Of a stretch of DNA of 64,000 nucleotides, positions 15,382-24,902 are shown piece by piece (position 1 is the stretch's first letter; each line of letters opens with the position of its first letter). Source of the stretch: Paraburkholderia sp. HP33-1 (GTDB lineage Bacteria > Pseudomonadota > Gammaproteobacteria > Burkholderiales > Burkholderiaceae); the NCBI RefSeq assembly GCF_021390595.1, contig NZ_JAJEJR010000001.1, forward strand, positions 2,480,001-2,544,000. The letters are read 5' to 3'. The notes below the pieces were generated by a model. That model saw nothing but the letters and a program-made list of their open reading frames with translations, was not told where the DNA came from and ran no database searches. The position numbers and the translations under genes were made by a program.

Positions 15382-16833
15382 ATGAAAAAAGTGTCATCGA
15401 CCAGGGCGCCGCGCATGACTCTCGCGGCCATTCCGGCCGCCGCCATGCTATGGGCTCTTGCGCAATCGGCGAGCGCGCAGGCGCTCGCCGGTCAATCCGT
15501 GGAGGACCGTCTTAACACGCTGATGCGCGTCGTCGACGAGCAGCAGCGGCAGATCCAATCGCTCGAACGCCAGGTCACCGAACTCGAGATGGCGCAACGC
15601 GGACGCGGCGTGCCGGGCGCGGGCGCCCCCGCGGGCAGCGACACGGTGGCCGAGCAGCCCGGCGCCGACGGCCTGCCCGTGCCGCTGCCGCCGCTCGCGC
15701 AGATCGTGCCGGGCGCGCCCGCGCCAGGGGGCACGACCGGCACCGCGACCGGCGTGCCGGTCAATCCGCCGACGCCGGACGGCAGCAATGCCGGCAGCAC
15801 CAACTCAGGCGGCCTGCCGCCCGCCACCGACGGCAGCGGCGCGGTCGGCCAGACCCAGCGCGCGAACGAGCCGGTACGCACGCAGGCCGAGCAGGCGGTC
15901 GTGCAGCGCGAGCACGCCCCGCTCTTCGATCACAAGCTGACGATGGACTTCGGCATCAGCGACACCTACTACGACCGACGTCAGTTGCAGTTGTCGGGCT
16001 TCCTCGCGCTCGACGCGATTTTCCTCGGCAACATCAACCTCGGCCAGACCAAGTCGCACCAGGTGATGGCGGACCTCGACACGCGCTACGGCGTGTCCGA
16101 CCGCATCAACGTCGACGTCGACGTGCCGTACGTGTACCGGCGCAGCAACTTCATCGTCGGCGGCGCGGGGGGCGCGGCGAGCACGTTGTCGGACGCGACT
16201 GTGTCGAGCCACGACATCGGCGACGTGAACTTCGGCCTCTATTACCAGTTCGTCAGGGAAACCAACGCGATGCCGGACGTGGTCGGCAGTCTGCGCGTGA
16301 AGGCGCCGACCGGCAGCTCGCCGTTCGGCGAGAAAGTCGTGCAGGTAGACCAGAACAACACCAATCTGGTCGCGCCGACCAAACTGCCGACCGGCACCGG
16401 CTTCTGGAACATCACGGCGGGTCTGTCGGTGCTGAAGACCTACGACCCGGTCGTGTTGTTCGGCAGCGTTTCCTATACCTACAACTTCGCGCGTTCGTTC
16501 GCGGACATCTCGTCGGTGCAGGGGCAGACCGAACCGGCGACGGTCAAGCTCGGCGACATCGTGCAGTTCGGCGGCGGTGTCGCACTCGCGTTCTCCGACA
16601 AGGATTCGGCCAGCGTGTCGTTCACCATGGCGCTCGAACCCGAATCGCAGACCAAGGCACCGGGTGGCAGCTACCAGAGAGTGCCGGGCAGCGAAACCAC
16701 GGCCGCGGCGATGAATTTTGGCCTGAACCACGTCGTGAACAAGCACCTGACCATCAACGGCTCGGTCTCGATCGGACTCACGCCCGACGCGCCGAACTTC
16801 GTGGTCGGCGTGCGCTTTCCGTACACCTTCTGA
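15382..16833 (+). CDS. Outer-membrane beta-barrel with N-terminal coiled coil (FapF-like exporter)
   Basis: The 483-residue protein has a signal peptide to about residue 32 (Q-S-A-S-A-Q). A heptad-patterned coiled coil, V-E-D-R-L-N-T-L-M-R and onward, spans about 39-72. A Pro/Gly/Thr-rich linker of roughly 100 residues follows. A beta-barrel domain (about 185-483) of alternating strands ends in V-R-F-P-Y-T-F, the terminal Phe typical of outer-membrane proteins. The plan of coiled coil, linker and barrel is that of FapF, which exports amyloid subunits across the outer membrane. The barrel also resembles the broad MetA-pathway/transporter porin family, so substrate is inferred from context. GGGGGAG precedes the ATG. 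Confidence 0.82.
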   Translation: MKKVSSTRAPRMTLAAIPAAAMLWALAQSASAQALAGQSVEDRLNTLMRVVDEQQRQIQSLERQVTELEMAQRGRGVPGAGAPAGSDTVAEQPGADGLPVPLPPLAQIVPGAPAPGGTTGTATGVPVNPPTPDGSNAGSTNSGGLPPATDGSGAVGQTQRANEPVRTQAEQAVVQREHAPLFDHKLTMDFGISDTYYDRRQLQLSGFLALDAIFLGNINLGQTKSHQVMADLDTRYGVSDRINVDVDVPYVYRRSNFIVGGAGGAASTLSDATVSSHDIGDVNFGLYYQFVRETNAMPDVVGSLRVKAPTGSSPFGEKVVQVDQNNTNLVAPTKLPTGTGFWNITAGLSVLKTYDPVVLFGSVSYTYNFARSFADISSVQGQTEPATVKLGDIVQFGGGVALAFSDKDSASVSFTMALEPESQTKAPGGSYQRVPGSETTAAAMNFGLNHVVNKHLTINGSVSIGLTPDAPNFVVGVRFPYTF

Positions 16834-16857
16834 CGTGCCAACGATGCGAGGTCGAAC

Positions 16858-18393
16858 GTGCGTGAAACATCTCATCTGACCAGTGTGGCTTCCGTCGCGG
16901 CAGCGGGATCGCATCTGTCGCTCGCGGTGCCGAAAGAGTGCGCCGCCGTGCCGTCTGCCGGGTCCTGCGCGGCACGGTCCGTCGATCCACCGGCAAACGC
17001 CGCGGCGCGCGGAGGCGAGCGACAGTTGCTCTACGTCGCGCGCGCACCCGACGAAACGCTGATCGCGCATCTGAAGAGCCGCGGCTGGCAGGTCGCGGCC
17101 GCGCGCTCGGCGCACGAACTCGGGCGCCACGTGAAGCCCGGCGTCGCGTGCGCGGGCATCGTCGATCTGGCCAGTTTCGCGCCGCGCGACCTCGGCGGGC
17201 TCGAGGCGAGTCTGCGCCAGCAGCAGGTCGGCTGGATCGCGCTCGCGACCAGCGAGCAGCTCAACGATCCGCTCGTGCGACGCCTCGTGCGCCACTACTG
17301 CTTCGACTTCGTGAAGCTGCCCGTCGCGCCCGCGACGATCGACTATCTGGCCGGCCACGCGTTCGGCATGGTCACGCTGTGCGACCCGGAACTCGCGCCG
17401 CCCGTCAGCGAAGCGGGCGACGACGAAATGGTCGGCACCTGCGAGGCGATGCAGCAGCTCTTTCGCACGATCCGCAAGGTCGCGAACACCGATGCGAGCG
17501 TGTTCATCTCGGGCGAGTCGGGTACCGGCAAGGAGCTCACCGCGCTCGCGATCCACGAACGCTCGCCGCGCCGCAAGGCGGAGTTCACGGCGATCAACTG
17601 CGGCGCGATCCCGCATCACCTTTTGCAATCCGAACTATTCGGCTACGAGCGCGGCGCGTTCACCGGCGCAAATCACCGCAAGATCGGTCGCGTCGAGGCG
17701 GCCGACGGCGGCACGCTGTTTCTCGACGAAATCGGCGATCTGCCGCTCGAAAGCCAGGCGAGCCTGCTGCGCTTTCTGCAGGAAAGCAAGATCGAGCGGC
17801 TCGGCGGGCGCGAATCGATTCCGGTCGACGTGCGCATCATCTCGGCGACCCACGTCGATCTCGACGGCGCGATGCGCGACGGCCAGTTCCGTGCGGACCT
17901 GTTTCATCGCCTGTGCGTGCTACGCGTCGACGAGCCGCCGCTGCGCGCGCGCGGCAAGGACATCGAGATTCTCGCGTATCACATCCTGCACAAGTTCAAG
18001 ACCGACAACGCGCGCAAGATTCGCGGCTTCACGCCATCGGCGATCGAGGCGCTCTACAACTACACCTGGCCCGGCAACGTACGCGAGCTGATCAACCGCG
18101 TGCGCCGCGCGATCGTGATGGCCGAGAACAAGCTGATCTCGGCCGACGACCTCGACCTCGCGGGCTTCGCCGGTCAGGAGAGCATGACGCTCACGCAGGC
18201 GCGCGAGGCCGCCGAGAAACGCGCGATCGAGGCTGCGCTGCTGCGCCATCGGCATCGGTTGAACGAGGCGGCAGTGGATCTGAACATTTCACGCGTGACG
18301 CTGTATCGGCTGATGGGCGCGCTTGGCTTGCGCGAACCGGGTGGCGCCGACGACAAGGGGGCTTTCGCGGCGGACGAGCCAGCGCGGCGGTGA
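16858..18393 (+). CDS. Sigma-54-dependent activator with VpsR-type N-terminal domain (activator 2)
   Basis: This 511-residue paralogue of the activator at 8489-9883 has Walker A G-E-S-G-T-G-K-E (219-226), G-A-F-T-G-A (266-271) and a C-terminal Fis-type helix-turn-helix (N-I-S-R-V-T-L-Y-R). Its receiver-like domain keeps both the Asp (D103) and the beta-5 Lys followed by a cis-Pro-like position (K153-L-P), unlike activator 1. The predicted start is GTG with GAGGT upstream and gives about 50 extra N-terminal residues not found in activator 1, so a later start is possible. It begins 24 bases after the beta-barrel gene and may be co-transcribed with the operon, which would give positive feedback. 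Confidence 0.88.
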   Translation: MRETSHLTSVASVAAAGSHLSLAVPKECAAVPSAGSCAARSVDPPANAAARGGERQLLYVARAPDETLIAHLKSRGWQVAAARSAHELGRHVKPGVACAGIVDLASFAPRDLGGLEASLRQQQVGWIALATSEQLNDPLVRRLVRHYCFDFVKLPVAPATIDYLAGHAFGMVTLCDPELAPPVSEAGDDEMVGTCEAMQQLFRTIRKVANTDASVFISGESGTGKELTALAIHERSPRRKAEFTAINCGAIPHHLLQSELFGYERGAFTGANHRKIGRVEAADGGTLFLDEIGDLPLESQASLLRFLQESKIERLGGRESIPVDVRIISATHVDLDGAMRDGQFRADLFHRLCVLRVDEPPLRARGKDIEILAYHILHKFKTDNARKIRGFTPSAIEALYNYTWPGNVRELINRVRRAIVMAENKLISADDLDLAGFAGQESMTLTQAREAAEKRAIEAALLRHRHRLNEAAVDLNISRVTLYRLMGALGLREPGGADDKGAFAADEPARR

Positions 18394-18453
18394 GCGGCGG
18401 GCTGCGTCATCGCATCGGGTAGAATCGTTCGATTACCCTCCACTTTCCATTCG

Positions 18454-18954
18454 ATGACGACGCTCACCCTGATCGTCGCTCGCGCCAGCAACGGCGTGAT
18501 CGGCCGCGACAACCAGTTGCCCTGGCGACTACCCGAAGACCTCAAGTTCTTCAAGCGCACAACGATGGGCGCGCCCATCATCATGGGCCGCAAGACGCAC
18601 GAATCGATCGGCCGGCCGCTGCCGGGACGCCGCAACATCGTCATCACGCGCGATGCCTCGCGGCGCTTTCAGGGCTGCGACACCGCGACCAATCTCGACG
18701 ACGCGCTCGCGCTCGCCGCGCAAGACCAGGCGCCGCAGGCGTTTCTGATTGGCGGCGCGCAGCTGTACGACGAAGGGCTGCGCCACGCGGACAAGCTGAT
18801 CGTCACGGAAATCGCCGCCGACTTCGCTGGCGATGCGACCTTCCCCGCGATCGACCGGCACGTGTGGGAAGAAATCGCGCGCGAAGCGCATCACTCAAAC
18901 GCGCCGAACGACTTCGATTACGCGTTCGTCACGTATCAGCGCAAGGACGTCTGA
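18454..18954 (+). CDS. folA: Dihydrofolate reductase
   Basis: This 166-residue enzyme reduces dihydrofolate to tetrahydrofolate with NADPH, recycling the by-product of ThyA. Typical motifs are [16 protein letters not shown] (substrate and Met20-loop region with the acidic E/D), [17 protein letters not shown] (NADPH binding), and the later I-G-G-A-Q-L-Y. The gene begins 60 bases after activator 2. A TAGAAT at 18420-18425 could be a -10 box of its own promoter. It converges with pmbA at a shared terminator. Confidence 0.96.
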   Translation: MTTLTLIVARASNGVIGRDNQLPWRLPEDLKFFKRTTMGAPIIMGRKTHESIGRPLPGRRNIVITRDASRRFQGCDTATNLDDALALAAQDQAPQAFLIGGAQLYDEGLRHADKLIVTEIAADFAGDATFPAIDRHVWEEIAREAHHSNAPNDFDYAFVTYQRKDV

Positions 18955-18978
18955 AAGCTCGCGCGACGCATGCGATAA

Positions 18979-19013
18979 AAAACGCCACGCAACGTTTCGT
19001 TGCGTGGCGTTTT
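18979..19013. terminator. Bidirectional terminator between folA and pmbA
   Basis: A perfect 16-bp stem, AAAACGCCACGCAACG with its complement, closes a three-base loop. It carries an A-run on one side and T-run on the other, so it can serve both convergent genes. Confidence 0.93.
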
Positions 19014-19051
19014 CGTTTGATACAGGGCGGCGTTACGGCAAGCCGCCCCGC

Positions 19052-20422
19052 TCACTGTCCCGCGATCGTCATCCGCTCGATCAGCACCGAGCCGGTCTGC
19101 TTGGTGCCGCGCGTGATCGTATCCGCGCCGATCGCGACGATATGGCGGAACATCTCCTGCAGCGTGCTCGCGACCGTGATTTCCTCGACCGGATACTGGA
19201 TCTTGCCGTTCTCGACCCAGAAGCCCGACGCGCCGCGCGAGTAGTCGCCGGTCACGTAATTGACGCCCTGCCCCATCAGCTCGGTCAGCAGGAGACCCGT
19301 GCCGAGCTTCTTCAGCATCGCCTCGAAGTCGTCCTCGGGACGCGTGCTCGAACTGAGCAGCGACAGGTTGTGCGAGCCGCCCGCGTTGCCGGTGGTCTTC
19401 ATGCCGAGCTTGCGCGCCGAGTAGGTGGACAGAAAGTAGCCCTCGACGACGCCGTCCTTGACGACCGAGCGCTGGCGCGTGCGCACGCCTTCCTCGTCGA
19501 ACGGCGCGCTGCCCATCGCGCGCGCGACATGCGGATCTTCGACCACCTGCACGTGCGGTGCGAACACCGGTTTGCCGAGGCTGTCGACGAGAAACGAGGT
19601 CTTGCGATACAGCGCGCCGCCGCTCGTCGCCTGCACGAACGCGCCGAGCAGGCCCGCCGCGAGCGGCGCCTCGAACAGCACGGGGACCTTGCGCGTGTCG
19701 AGGCCGCGCGCGCCGATGCGCGCCAGCGCGCGCTGCGCCGCGTAACGGCCGACCGCTTCCGGATCGGCGAGTTCGTCGGCGCTGCGCGTCGATGTGTACC
19801 AGTCGTCGCGCTGCATATTGCGGCCGCTGCCGGCGATCGGCGCGCACGCGATGTAGTGGCGCGAATACGGATAGCCGGCAAGGAAGCCGCGCGAGGTTGC
19901 CAGCACGAACTGCGAGTGCTGCGCCGACACGCTCGCGCCCTCGGAGTTCTTGATCTGCGGATCGGTCGCGAATGCGGCGTCTTCGGCGCGGCGCGCGATC
20001 TCGACCGCTTCGTCGGCCGACAGATTCCACGGGTGATACAGATCGAGGTCGCGCGGCGCGGTTTCGAGCAACTCGGCTTCGGCGAGGCCCGCGCAATCGT
20101 CTTCGGCGGTGAAGCGCGCGATGTTGTAGGCGGCCGCGACCGTGTCCTTCAAGGCCTGCGGCGAGAAGTCCGAGGTGCTCGCGTTGCCGCGCTTGTTGCC
20201 GATGAACACCGTCACGCCGACCATCTTGTCGCGGTTGTGCTCGATCGTCTCGACTTCGCCGCGCCGCACGGAGACGGACAGGCCGTCGCCCTCGGAAATC
20301 TCGGTCGCGGCGTCGGTGCCGCCGAGCGCCTTCGCGTGACGGAGGATGTCCGAGGCGATTTCCTTGAGTTCATCCTGGGTATGCGGAAAAAAGCGCTGCT
20401 TGACGTCCATGTCTGCTGCCAT
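19052..20422 (-). CDS. pmbA: TldD/PmbA-family metalloprotease subunit (TldE)
   Basis: The 456-residue protein is the PmbA/TldE half of the TldD/TldE protease, which in E. coli matures microcin B17 and degrades the CcdA antitoxin. Family features are the N-terminal [19 protein letters not shown] stretch and the C-terminal [15 protein letters not shown]. TldE lacks the metal-binding HExxxH of TldD, and none is seen here. The start at 20422 has AGGA upstream and gives the family length. The partner tldD is not in this window, which is common. It is divergent from yjgA. Confidence 0.94.
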   Translation of the reverse strand: MAADMDVKQRFFPHTQDELKEIASDILRHAKALGGTDAATEISEGDGLSVSVRRGEVETIEHNRDKMVGVTVFIGNKRGNASTSDFSPQALKDTVAAAYNIARFTAEDDCAGLAEAELLETAPRDLDLYHPWNLSADEAVEIARRAEDAAFATDPQIKNSEGASVSAQHSQFVLATSRGFLAGYPYSRHYIACAPIAGSGRNMQRDDWYTSTRSADELADPEAVGRYAAQRALARIGARGLDTRKVPVLFEAPLAAGLLGAFVQATSGGALYRKTSFLVDSLGKPVFAPHVQVVEDPHVARAMGSAPFDEEGVRTRQRSVVKDGVVEGYFLSTYSARKLGMKTTGNAGGSHNLSLLSSSTRPEDDFEAMLKKLGTGLLLTELMGQGVNYVTGDYSRGASGFWVENGKIQYPVEEITVASTLQEMFRHIVAIGADTITRGTKQTGSVLIERMTIAGQ

Positions 20423-20572
20423 TGTGGTTGCCGTCCTGTTGGGGCCGCGCGGCCCTGGGTATGCGCACCGTATTCGGCGCAGGCGCGCGGGTGCGGGATA
20501 AATGCATCCCGCGATCATAGCAAGGTACGCGCCGCCGCGGGTCAGGCTGGCGCGGCAAGTTACAATACCGGC

Positions 20573-21190
20573 ATGACACGCAAAACCCGCATTCAAACGA
20601 TCGAATCCGTCGTCACGGAAGTCGACGAAAACGGCTACGATCGTCCGAGCAAGTCCCAGGTCAAGCGCGAAATGCAAGCGCTCCAGGATCTGGGCTCGGA
20701 ACTCGTCGCGCTGCCGAAAGACGCGCTCAAGCGCATGCCGATGCCCGAAAAGCTCGACGAAGCCGTGCGCGAAGCACGCCGCATCACCGACTTCGAAGGC
20801 AAACGCCGCCAGATCCAGTACGTCGGCCGCGTAATGCGCTCGCTGCTGGACACGGAAACCGCCGCGCTGCGCACCGCGCTCGACACCTACAAGGGCATCA
20901 ACAAGTCGGAAACGGCGAAACTCCACTGGATCGAGCGCACCCGCGAAAAACTGCTTGCCGACGACGCCGCACTGACCGAGTTCATCCGCCGGCATCCGAG
21001 CGCCGACCCGCAGCAGGGCCGCACGCTGATCCGCAACGCGCGCAAGGAAGCGGAGCAGAGCAAGCCGCCGCGCTACTTCCGCGAGCTGTTCCAGTGGATC
21101 AAGAACGCGGCCGGCGCGGACGACGAAGCCGAAGACGCGCAGGACGCCGGCCTCGCTCCGGAAGACGACGATGACAACCGCGACGCCTGA
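20573..21190 (+). CDS. yjgA: YjgA/DUF615 ribosome biogenesis factor
   Basis: A 205-residue, highly charged, mostly helical protein of the DUF615 family. E. coli YjgA associates with late-stage 50S precursors. Recognisable stretches are [11 protein letters not shown] near the N-terminus and R-P/R-R-I-Q-Y-V-G-R-V/L-M-R in the middle. The C-terminus is acidic (E-D-D-D-D-N-R-D-A). It overlaps the start of the downstream mog gene by 20 bases, which suggests coupled translation. Confidence 0.92.
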   Translation: MTRKTRIQTIESVVTEVDENGYDRPSKSQVKREMQALQDLGSELVALPKDALKRMPMPEKLDEAVREARRITDFEGKRRQIQYVGRVMRSLLDTETAALRTALDTYKGINKSETAKLHWIERTREKLLADDAALTEFIRRHPSADPQQGRTLIRNARKEAEQSKPPRYFRELFQWIKNAAGADDEAEDAQDAGLAPEDDDDNRDA

Positions 21191-21812
21191 TCAACGTAGG
21201 CAACGTACGCACCCCGACGAAATCGTGATCGGCCTCGTGTCGATCAGCGACCGCGCATCGACGGGCGTGTACGAGGACAAGGGCATTCCGGCGCTACAGG
21301 AGTGGCTCGGCGCGGCATTGAGCTCGCCGTGGCAGGTCGTCACGAGATTGATCGCCGACGACGCGCCGACCATCTCGGCCACGCTGATCGAATTGATCGA
21401 CGAAGTGGGCTGCGATCTGGTGCTGACGACCGGCGGCACCGGCCCGTCGCGCCGCGACGTGACGCCCGAGGCGACGGTCGCGGTGGCGACGAAGGAGATG
21501 CCCGGCTTCGGCGAGCAGATGCGGCAGATCAGCCTCAATTTCGTGCCAACCGCGATTCTGTCGCGCCAGGTTGCGGTGATCCGCGAAACGGCGGGGCACG
21601 CCGCGCTGATCATCAACCTGCCCGGCCAGCCGAAATCAATCAGGGAAACGCTGGAAGGCCTGCGCGATGACGGCGCGGTCAAGGTGTCGGGGATTTTCGC
21701 GGCGGTGCCCTACTGCATCGACCTGATCGGCGGGCCTTACGTGGAAACCAACGCCGACGTGGTCAAGGCGTTCCGGCCGAAGAGCGCGCAACGCGCGCCG
21801 CGGCAGGACTGA
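21171..21812 (+). CDS. mog: Molybdopterin adenylyltransferase
   Basis: The 213-residue enzyme adenylylates molybdopterin before molybdenum insertion. The MoaB/Mog-domain signature appears as [17 protein letters not shown], with the N-terminal [19 protein letters not shown] and the later N-L-P-G-Q-P-K-S-I. The size and the I-S-D-R-A-S motif favour Mog over MoaB. It overlaps the end of yjgA by 20 bases and converges with orn, only three bases apart. Confidence 0.93.
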   Translation: MTTATPDQRRQRTHPDEIVIGLVSISDRASTGVYEDKGIPALQEWLGAALSSPWQVVTRLIADDAPTISATLIELIDEVGCDLVLTTGGTGPSRRDVTPEATVAVATKEMPGFGEQMRQISLNFVPTAILSRQVAVIRETAGHAALIINLPGQPKSIRETLEGLRDDGAVKVSGIFAAVPYCIDLIGGPYVETNADVVKAFRPKSAQRAPRQD

Positions 21813-21815
21813 GGC

Positions 21816-22427
21816 TTATTGAGCGCTCGCAGCCGCATCCGGCGGCGACGGCACGAGGAAATGCTCGCGGTAGTACTTCAGCTCGTCGATCGATTCATGG
21901 ATGTCGGCGAGCGCGGTGTGCATCGCGCGCTTCTGGAAGCCCTTGTAGATGACCGGCTGCCAGCGCCGGCAGAGTTCCTTGAGCGTGCTCACGTCGAGGT
22001 TGCGGTAGTGGAAGAAGCTCTCCAGATCCGGCATCCAGCGCGCCATGAAGCGGCGGTCCTGACAGATCGAGTTGCCGCACATCGGCGACTTGCCCGGCGG
22101 CACATACTGGCCGAGGAACTCGCGGATCTGCGCGGCGGCGTCGGCCTCGCTGACCGTCGACGCCTTCACGCGATCGATCAGTCCCGAGCGGCCATGCGTG
22201 TTCTGGTTCCACTCGTCCATCTTCGCGAGCGTTTCATCGCTCTGATGAATCGCGAGTACCGGGCCTTCGACCATCCTGTCGAGCGTCGAATTCGTCACCA
22301 CCACCGCAATCTCGATGATGCGGTCGGTGTCGGGCTCGAGCCCGGTCATTTCCATGTCCAGCCAGACGAGATTCATGTCGCTGCGCACGAGCGGCGGCTG
22401 TTCGGTGGATGCGAGGATGTCAGTCAT
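21816..22427 (-). CDS. orn: Oligoribonuclease
   Basis: This DEDDh 3'-5' exonuclease degrades 2-5-nt RNA, including pGpG, the product of c-di-GMP breakdown. The 203 residues include the ExoI motif [11 protein letters not shown], the [10 protein letters not shown] motif and the Exo[14 protein letters not shown]. The start at 22427 gives a 17-residue lead before the conserved domain, as in Burkholderiales homologues; an internal ATG at 22376 would remove it. It is divergent from the M48 protease gene. Confidence 0.95.
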   Translation of the reverse strand: MTDILASTEQPPLVRSDMNLVWLDMEMTGLEPDTDRIIEIAVVVTNSTLDRMVEGPVLAIHQSDETLAKMDEWNQNTHGRSGLIDRVKASTVSEADAAAQIREFLGQYVPPGKSPMCGNSICQDRRFMARWMPDLESFFHYRNLDVSTLKELCRRWQPVIYKGFQKRAMHTALADIHESIDELKYYREHFLVPSPPDAAASAQ

Positions 22428-22621
22428 GAAGGCAACCCTGAGGGCCGCGCGGCGGGCTTCGCTGGAAACCCGCGCGACACGGCATGTGTTCGTTTGAAAT
22501 GGATTCGCGTGGTTCGGGCCGGCCCGGCCGCGCTGACGCGTCGCCTCGGACCGCTGCCTGGAACTGTTGCGTTGAACCGGTGCGTTAAACCGTATCTCCT
22601 GCCGCGAGACAGGAAGAAACA

Positions 22622-22627
22622 TATAAT
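22622..22627 (+). promoter_or_regulatory. Perfect -10 box upstream of the M48 protease gene
   Basis: TATAAT lies 29 bases upstream of the ATG at 22656, in the divergent orn/M48 intergenic region. The -35 position at 17-bp spacing (CTGCCG) is poor, so the promoter may need an activator or be weak. Confidence 0.45.
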
Positions 22628-22655
22628 TCTCGCATAGATACCACGGAATCCCCGG

Positions 22656-23915
22656 ATGCCTACCCTGTACTTCACCGCCCTGTTCGTCGTCGCCGTCGTC
22701 GCGATGGTCGGCACCAAACTCTGGCTCGCGTCGCGGCAGATCCGCTTCGTCGTCGCCCATCGCGAACAGGTGCCAAACCAGTTCGCGAACACCATCGCGC
22801 TCACCGCGCACCAGCGCGCGGCCGATTACACGGTCGAGCGCACGCGGCTCGCGATGGTCGAGATCGTGGTCGGCGCGGCCGTGCTGATCTGGCTCACGCT
22901 GCTCGGCGGCGTGCAGACGCTCGATCTCGCGATCTCCGACTGGCTCGGCCGCGGCTACGTCGGCCAGATCGCGCTGGTTGCCGCAGTGATCGCCATCACG
23001 AGCGCGATCGACCTGCCGTTCGATTACTACCGGCAGTTCGTCATCGAACAGCGCTTCGGCTTCAACCGCATGAGCAAAAGCCTGTTCTTCTTCGACCGTC
23101 TGAAGAGCGCGCTGCTCGGCATCGCGTTCGGCCTGCCGCTGCTGTTCGTCGTGCTGTGGCTGATGAACCGCGCCGGCAACCTGTGGTGGTTGTGGGCCTG
23201 GGTGGTGTGGATCGCGTTCCAGATGTTCGGCCTGCTGATTTTCCCGACCTTCATCGCGCCGTTGTTCAACAAGTTCGAGCCACTGAAGGATGAGGCGCTC
23301 GTGACCCGCATCGAGGCGCTGATGCATCGCTGCGGCTTTGCCGCGAAGGGCCTGTTCGTGATGGACGGCAGCCGCCGTTCGGCGCACGGCAACGCATACT
23401 TCACGGGCTTCGGTGCGAGCAAGCGCATCGTGTTCTTCGACACGCTGCTCGCGCGCCTGTCGGGCCGCGAGATCGAAGCGGTGCTCGCGCACGAGCTCGG
23501 CCACTTCAAGCGCCGTCACGTGATGAAGCGCATGCTCGTCACGTTCGCGATCAGTCTCGCGATGCTCGCGCTGCTCGGCTGGCTGACGCAATGCGTGTGG
23601 TTCTACGAGGGGCTCGGCGTGCGGCCGTCGCTGGTCGGCGGCAACAGCGGCCTCGCGCTCGTGCTGTTCTTCCTCGCGCTGCCGGTGTTCATGTTCTTCG
23701 TCACGCCGCTCGGCAGCCTCAGCTCGCGCAAGCACGAGTTCGAAGCCGACGCGTTCGCGGCGACACAAACCGACGCGCAGGATCTCGTCAACGCACTCGT
23801 CAAGCTGTACGAGGACAACGCGTCGACGCTGACGCCCGATCCGCTCTATACCGCGTTCTACTACTCGCATCCACCGGCCTCGCAGCGGATCGACCGACTG
23901 CTGCGACACGCATGA
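22656..23915 (+). CDS. M48-family zinc endopeptidase (Ste24-like membrane protease)
   Basis: The 419-residue inner-membrane protease has several hydrophobic segments in the first 200 residues. The zinc motif H-E-L-G-H is at 279-283 inside [13 protein letters not shown], two more hydrophobic segments follow, and the third zinc ligand lies in H-E-F-E-A-D-A-F-A near 357. This layout is that of Ste24/CAAX-type M48 proteases. Bacteria lack prenylated substrates, so a role in membrane protein quality control is inferred. Its stop overlaps the rsgA start as ATGA. Confidence 0.92.
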   Translation: MPTLYFTALFVVAVVAMVGTKLWLASRQIRFVVAHREQVPNQFANTIALTAHQRAADYTVERTRLAMVEIVVGAAVLIWLTLLGGVQTLDLAISDWLGRGYVGQIALVAAVIAITSAIDLPFDYYRQFVIEQRFGFNRMSKSLFFFDRLKSALLGIAFGLPLLFVVLWLMNRAGNLWWLWAWVVWIAFQMFGLLIFPTFIAPLFNKFEPLKDEALVTRIEALMHRCGFAAKGLFVMDGSRRSAHGNAYFTGFGASKRIVFFDTLLARLSGREIEAVLAHELGHFKRRHVMKRMLVTFAISLAMLALLGWLTQCVWFYEGLGVRPSLVGGNSGLALVLFFLALPVFMFFVTPLGSLSSRKHEFEADAFAATQTDAQDLVNALVKLYEDNASTLTPDPLYTAFYYSHPPASQRIDRLLRHA

Positions 23916-24901
23916 ACGGCCGCGCTCCGAAGAAAACGTCGCGTGGCGCGCAAGCCGCGGCGTCCGGCCCGCACGGCGCTCGCACTGGCGGCCTCGTGGT
24001 GGCCGCGCATGGCCGCCACTATCTGGTCGCCCCCGAAGATGGCGGCGCGCTGCTGCAATGTTTCCCGCGCGGCAAACGCAGCGAGGTCGCGGTCGGCGAC
24101 CGCGTGATCTACGAGCCGACCTCGGCGGATCAGGGCGTGATCGTCGAGATCGGCGAGCGGCGCAATCTGCTCTATCGCTCGGATCAGTACAAGTCGAAGC
24201 TGTTCGCCGCGAACCTCGATCAGCTATTGATCGTGCTCGCAACTGAGCCGCATTTCAGCGAGGATCTGCTCGGCCGCGCGCTTGTCGCCGCTGAGGAGAA
24301 CGCGTTGAAGCCGCTGATCGTGCTGAACAAGATCGACGTCACCGCCGCTCTGGACGGCGCGCGCAAGCGGCTCGAACCGTATCGCGCGCTCGGCTATCCG
24401 GTGCTCGAAGTGTCGATCCGCATGCAGCCCGAGGCGGCACGCGCGACGTTGACCGAACATCTGCACGGACACGCGACGCTGCTGCTCGGCCAGTCCGGCA
24501 TGGGCAAATCGACGCTCGTGAACCTGCTGATTCCCGATGCCGAAGTCGCAACGCGCGAGATCTCGACCGCGTTGAACAGCGGGCGTCATACGACTACGTT
24601 CACGCGTCTCTATCCGCTGCCGGAGTCGGATGGCGCGGTCACCGTGAACGGCACGGCCGGCGCGCTGATCGACTCGCCGGGCTTCCAGGAATTCGGCCTG
24701 CACCATCTGACCGAAGGCCGGCTCGAACGCGCGTTCCCCGAGTTCCGGCCGCTGCTGCCGAACTGCCGCTTTTACAACTGCCATCATCTGCACGAGCCTG
24801 GCTGCGCGATCCTCGAAGCGGTCGCCGACGGCCGCATCCGCCGCGAACGGCATGCGCTGTATGCGCAGCTCGTGCACGAGGCGAGCCAGATCGTCCGCTG
24901 A
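23912..24901 (+). CDS. rsgA: Ribosome small subunit-dependent GTPase A
   Basis: The 329-residue late 30S assembly GTPase shows the circularly permuted order typical of the family. An OB-like N-terminal domain comes first, then G4 N-K-I-D (139-142), then the P-loop G-Q-S-G-M-G-K-S (193-200), and later D-S-P-G. A C-terminal zinc site follows, with [15 protein letters not shown] near 280-297. The ATG overlaps the stop of the M48 gene by four bases, so the two are probably co-translated. The DUF2007 gene follows one base after its stop. Confidence 0.95.
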   Translation: MNGRAPKKTSRGAQAAASGPHGARTGGLVVAAHGRHYLVAPEDGGALLQCFPRGKRSEVAVGDRVIYEPTSADQGVIVEIGERRNLLYRSDQYKSKLFAANLDQLLIVLATEPHFSEDLLGRALVAAEENALKPLIVLNKIDVTAALDGARKRLEPYRALGYPVLEVSIRMQPEAARATLTEHLHGHATLLLGQSGMGKSTLVNLLIPDAEVATREISTALNSGRHTTTFTRLYPLPESDGAVTVNGTAGALIDSPGFQEFGLHHLTEGRLERAFPEFRPLLPNCRFYNCHHLHEPGCAILEAVADGRIRRERHALYAQLVHEASQIVR

Positions 24902-24902
24902 G

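Noticed and set aside
10421..16833. Curli (csg) system
   Set aside because: There is no CsgG-like lipoprotein channel and no curlin repeat; the C39 peptidase and coiled-coil barrel fit Fap instead.
15805..17628. A 607-residue minus-strand frame across the barrel and activator 2 genes
   Set aside because: It is composed of Arg/Ala/Asp-rich shadow sequence and lies opposite two well-supported genes.
22428..24242. Extension of orn by about 600 residues upstream
   Set aside because: It runs opposite the M48 protease gene and is low-complexity; orn has a normal start at 22427.
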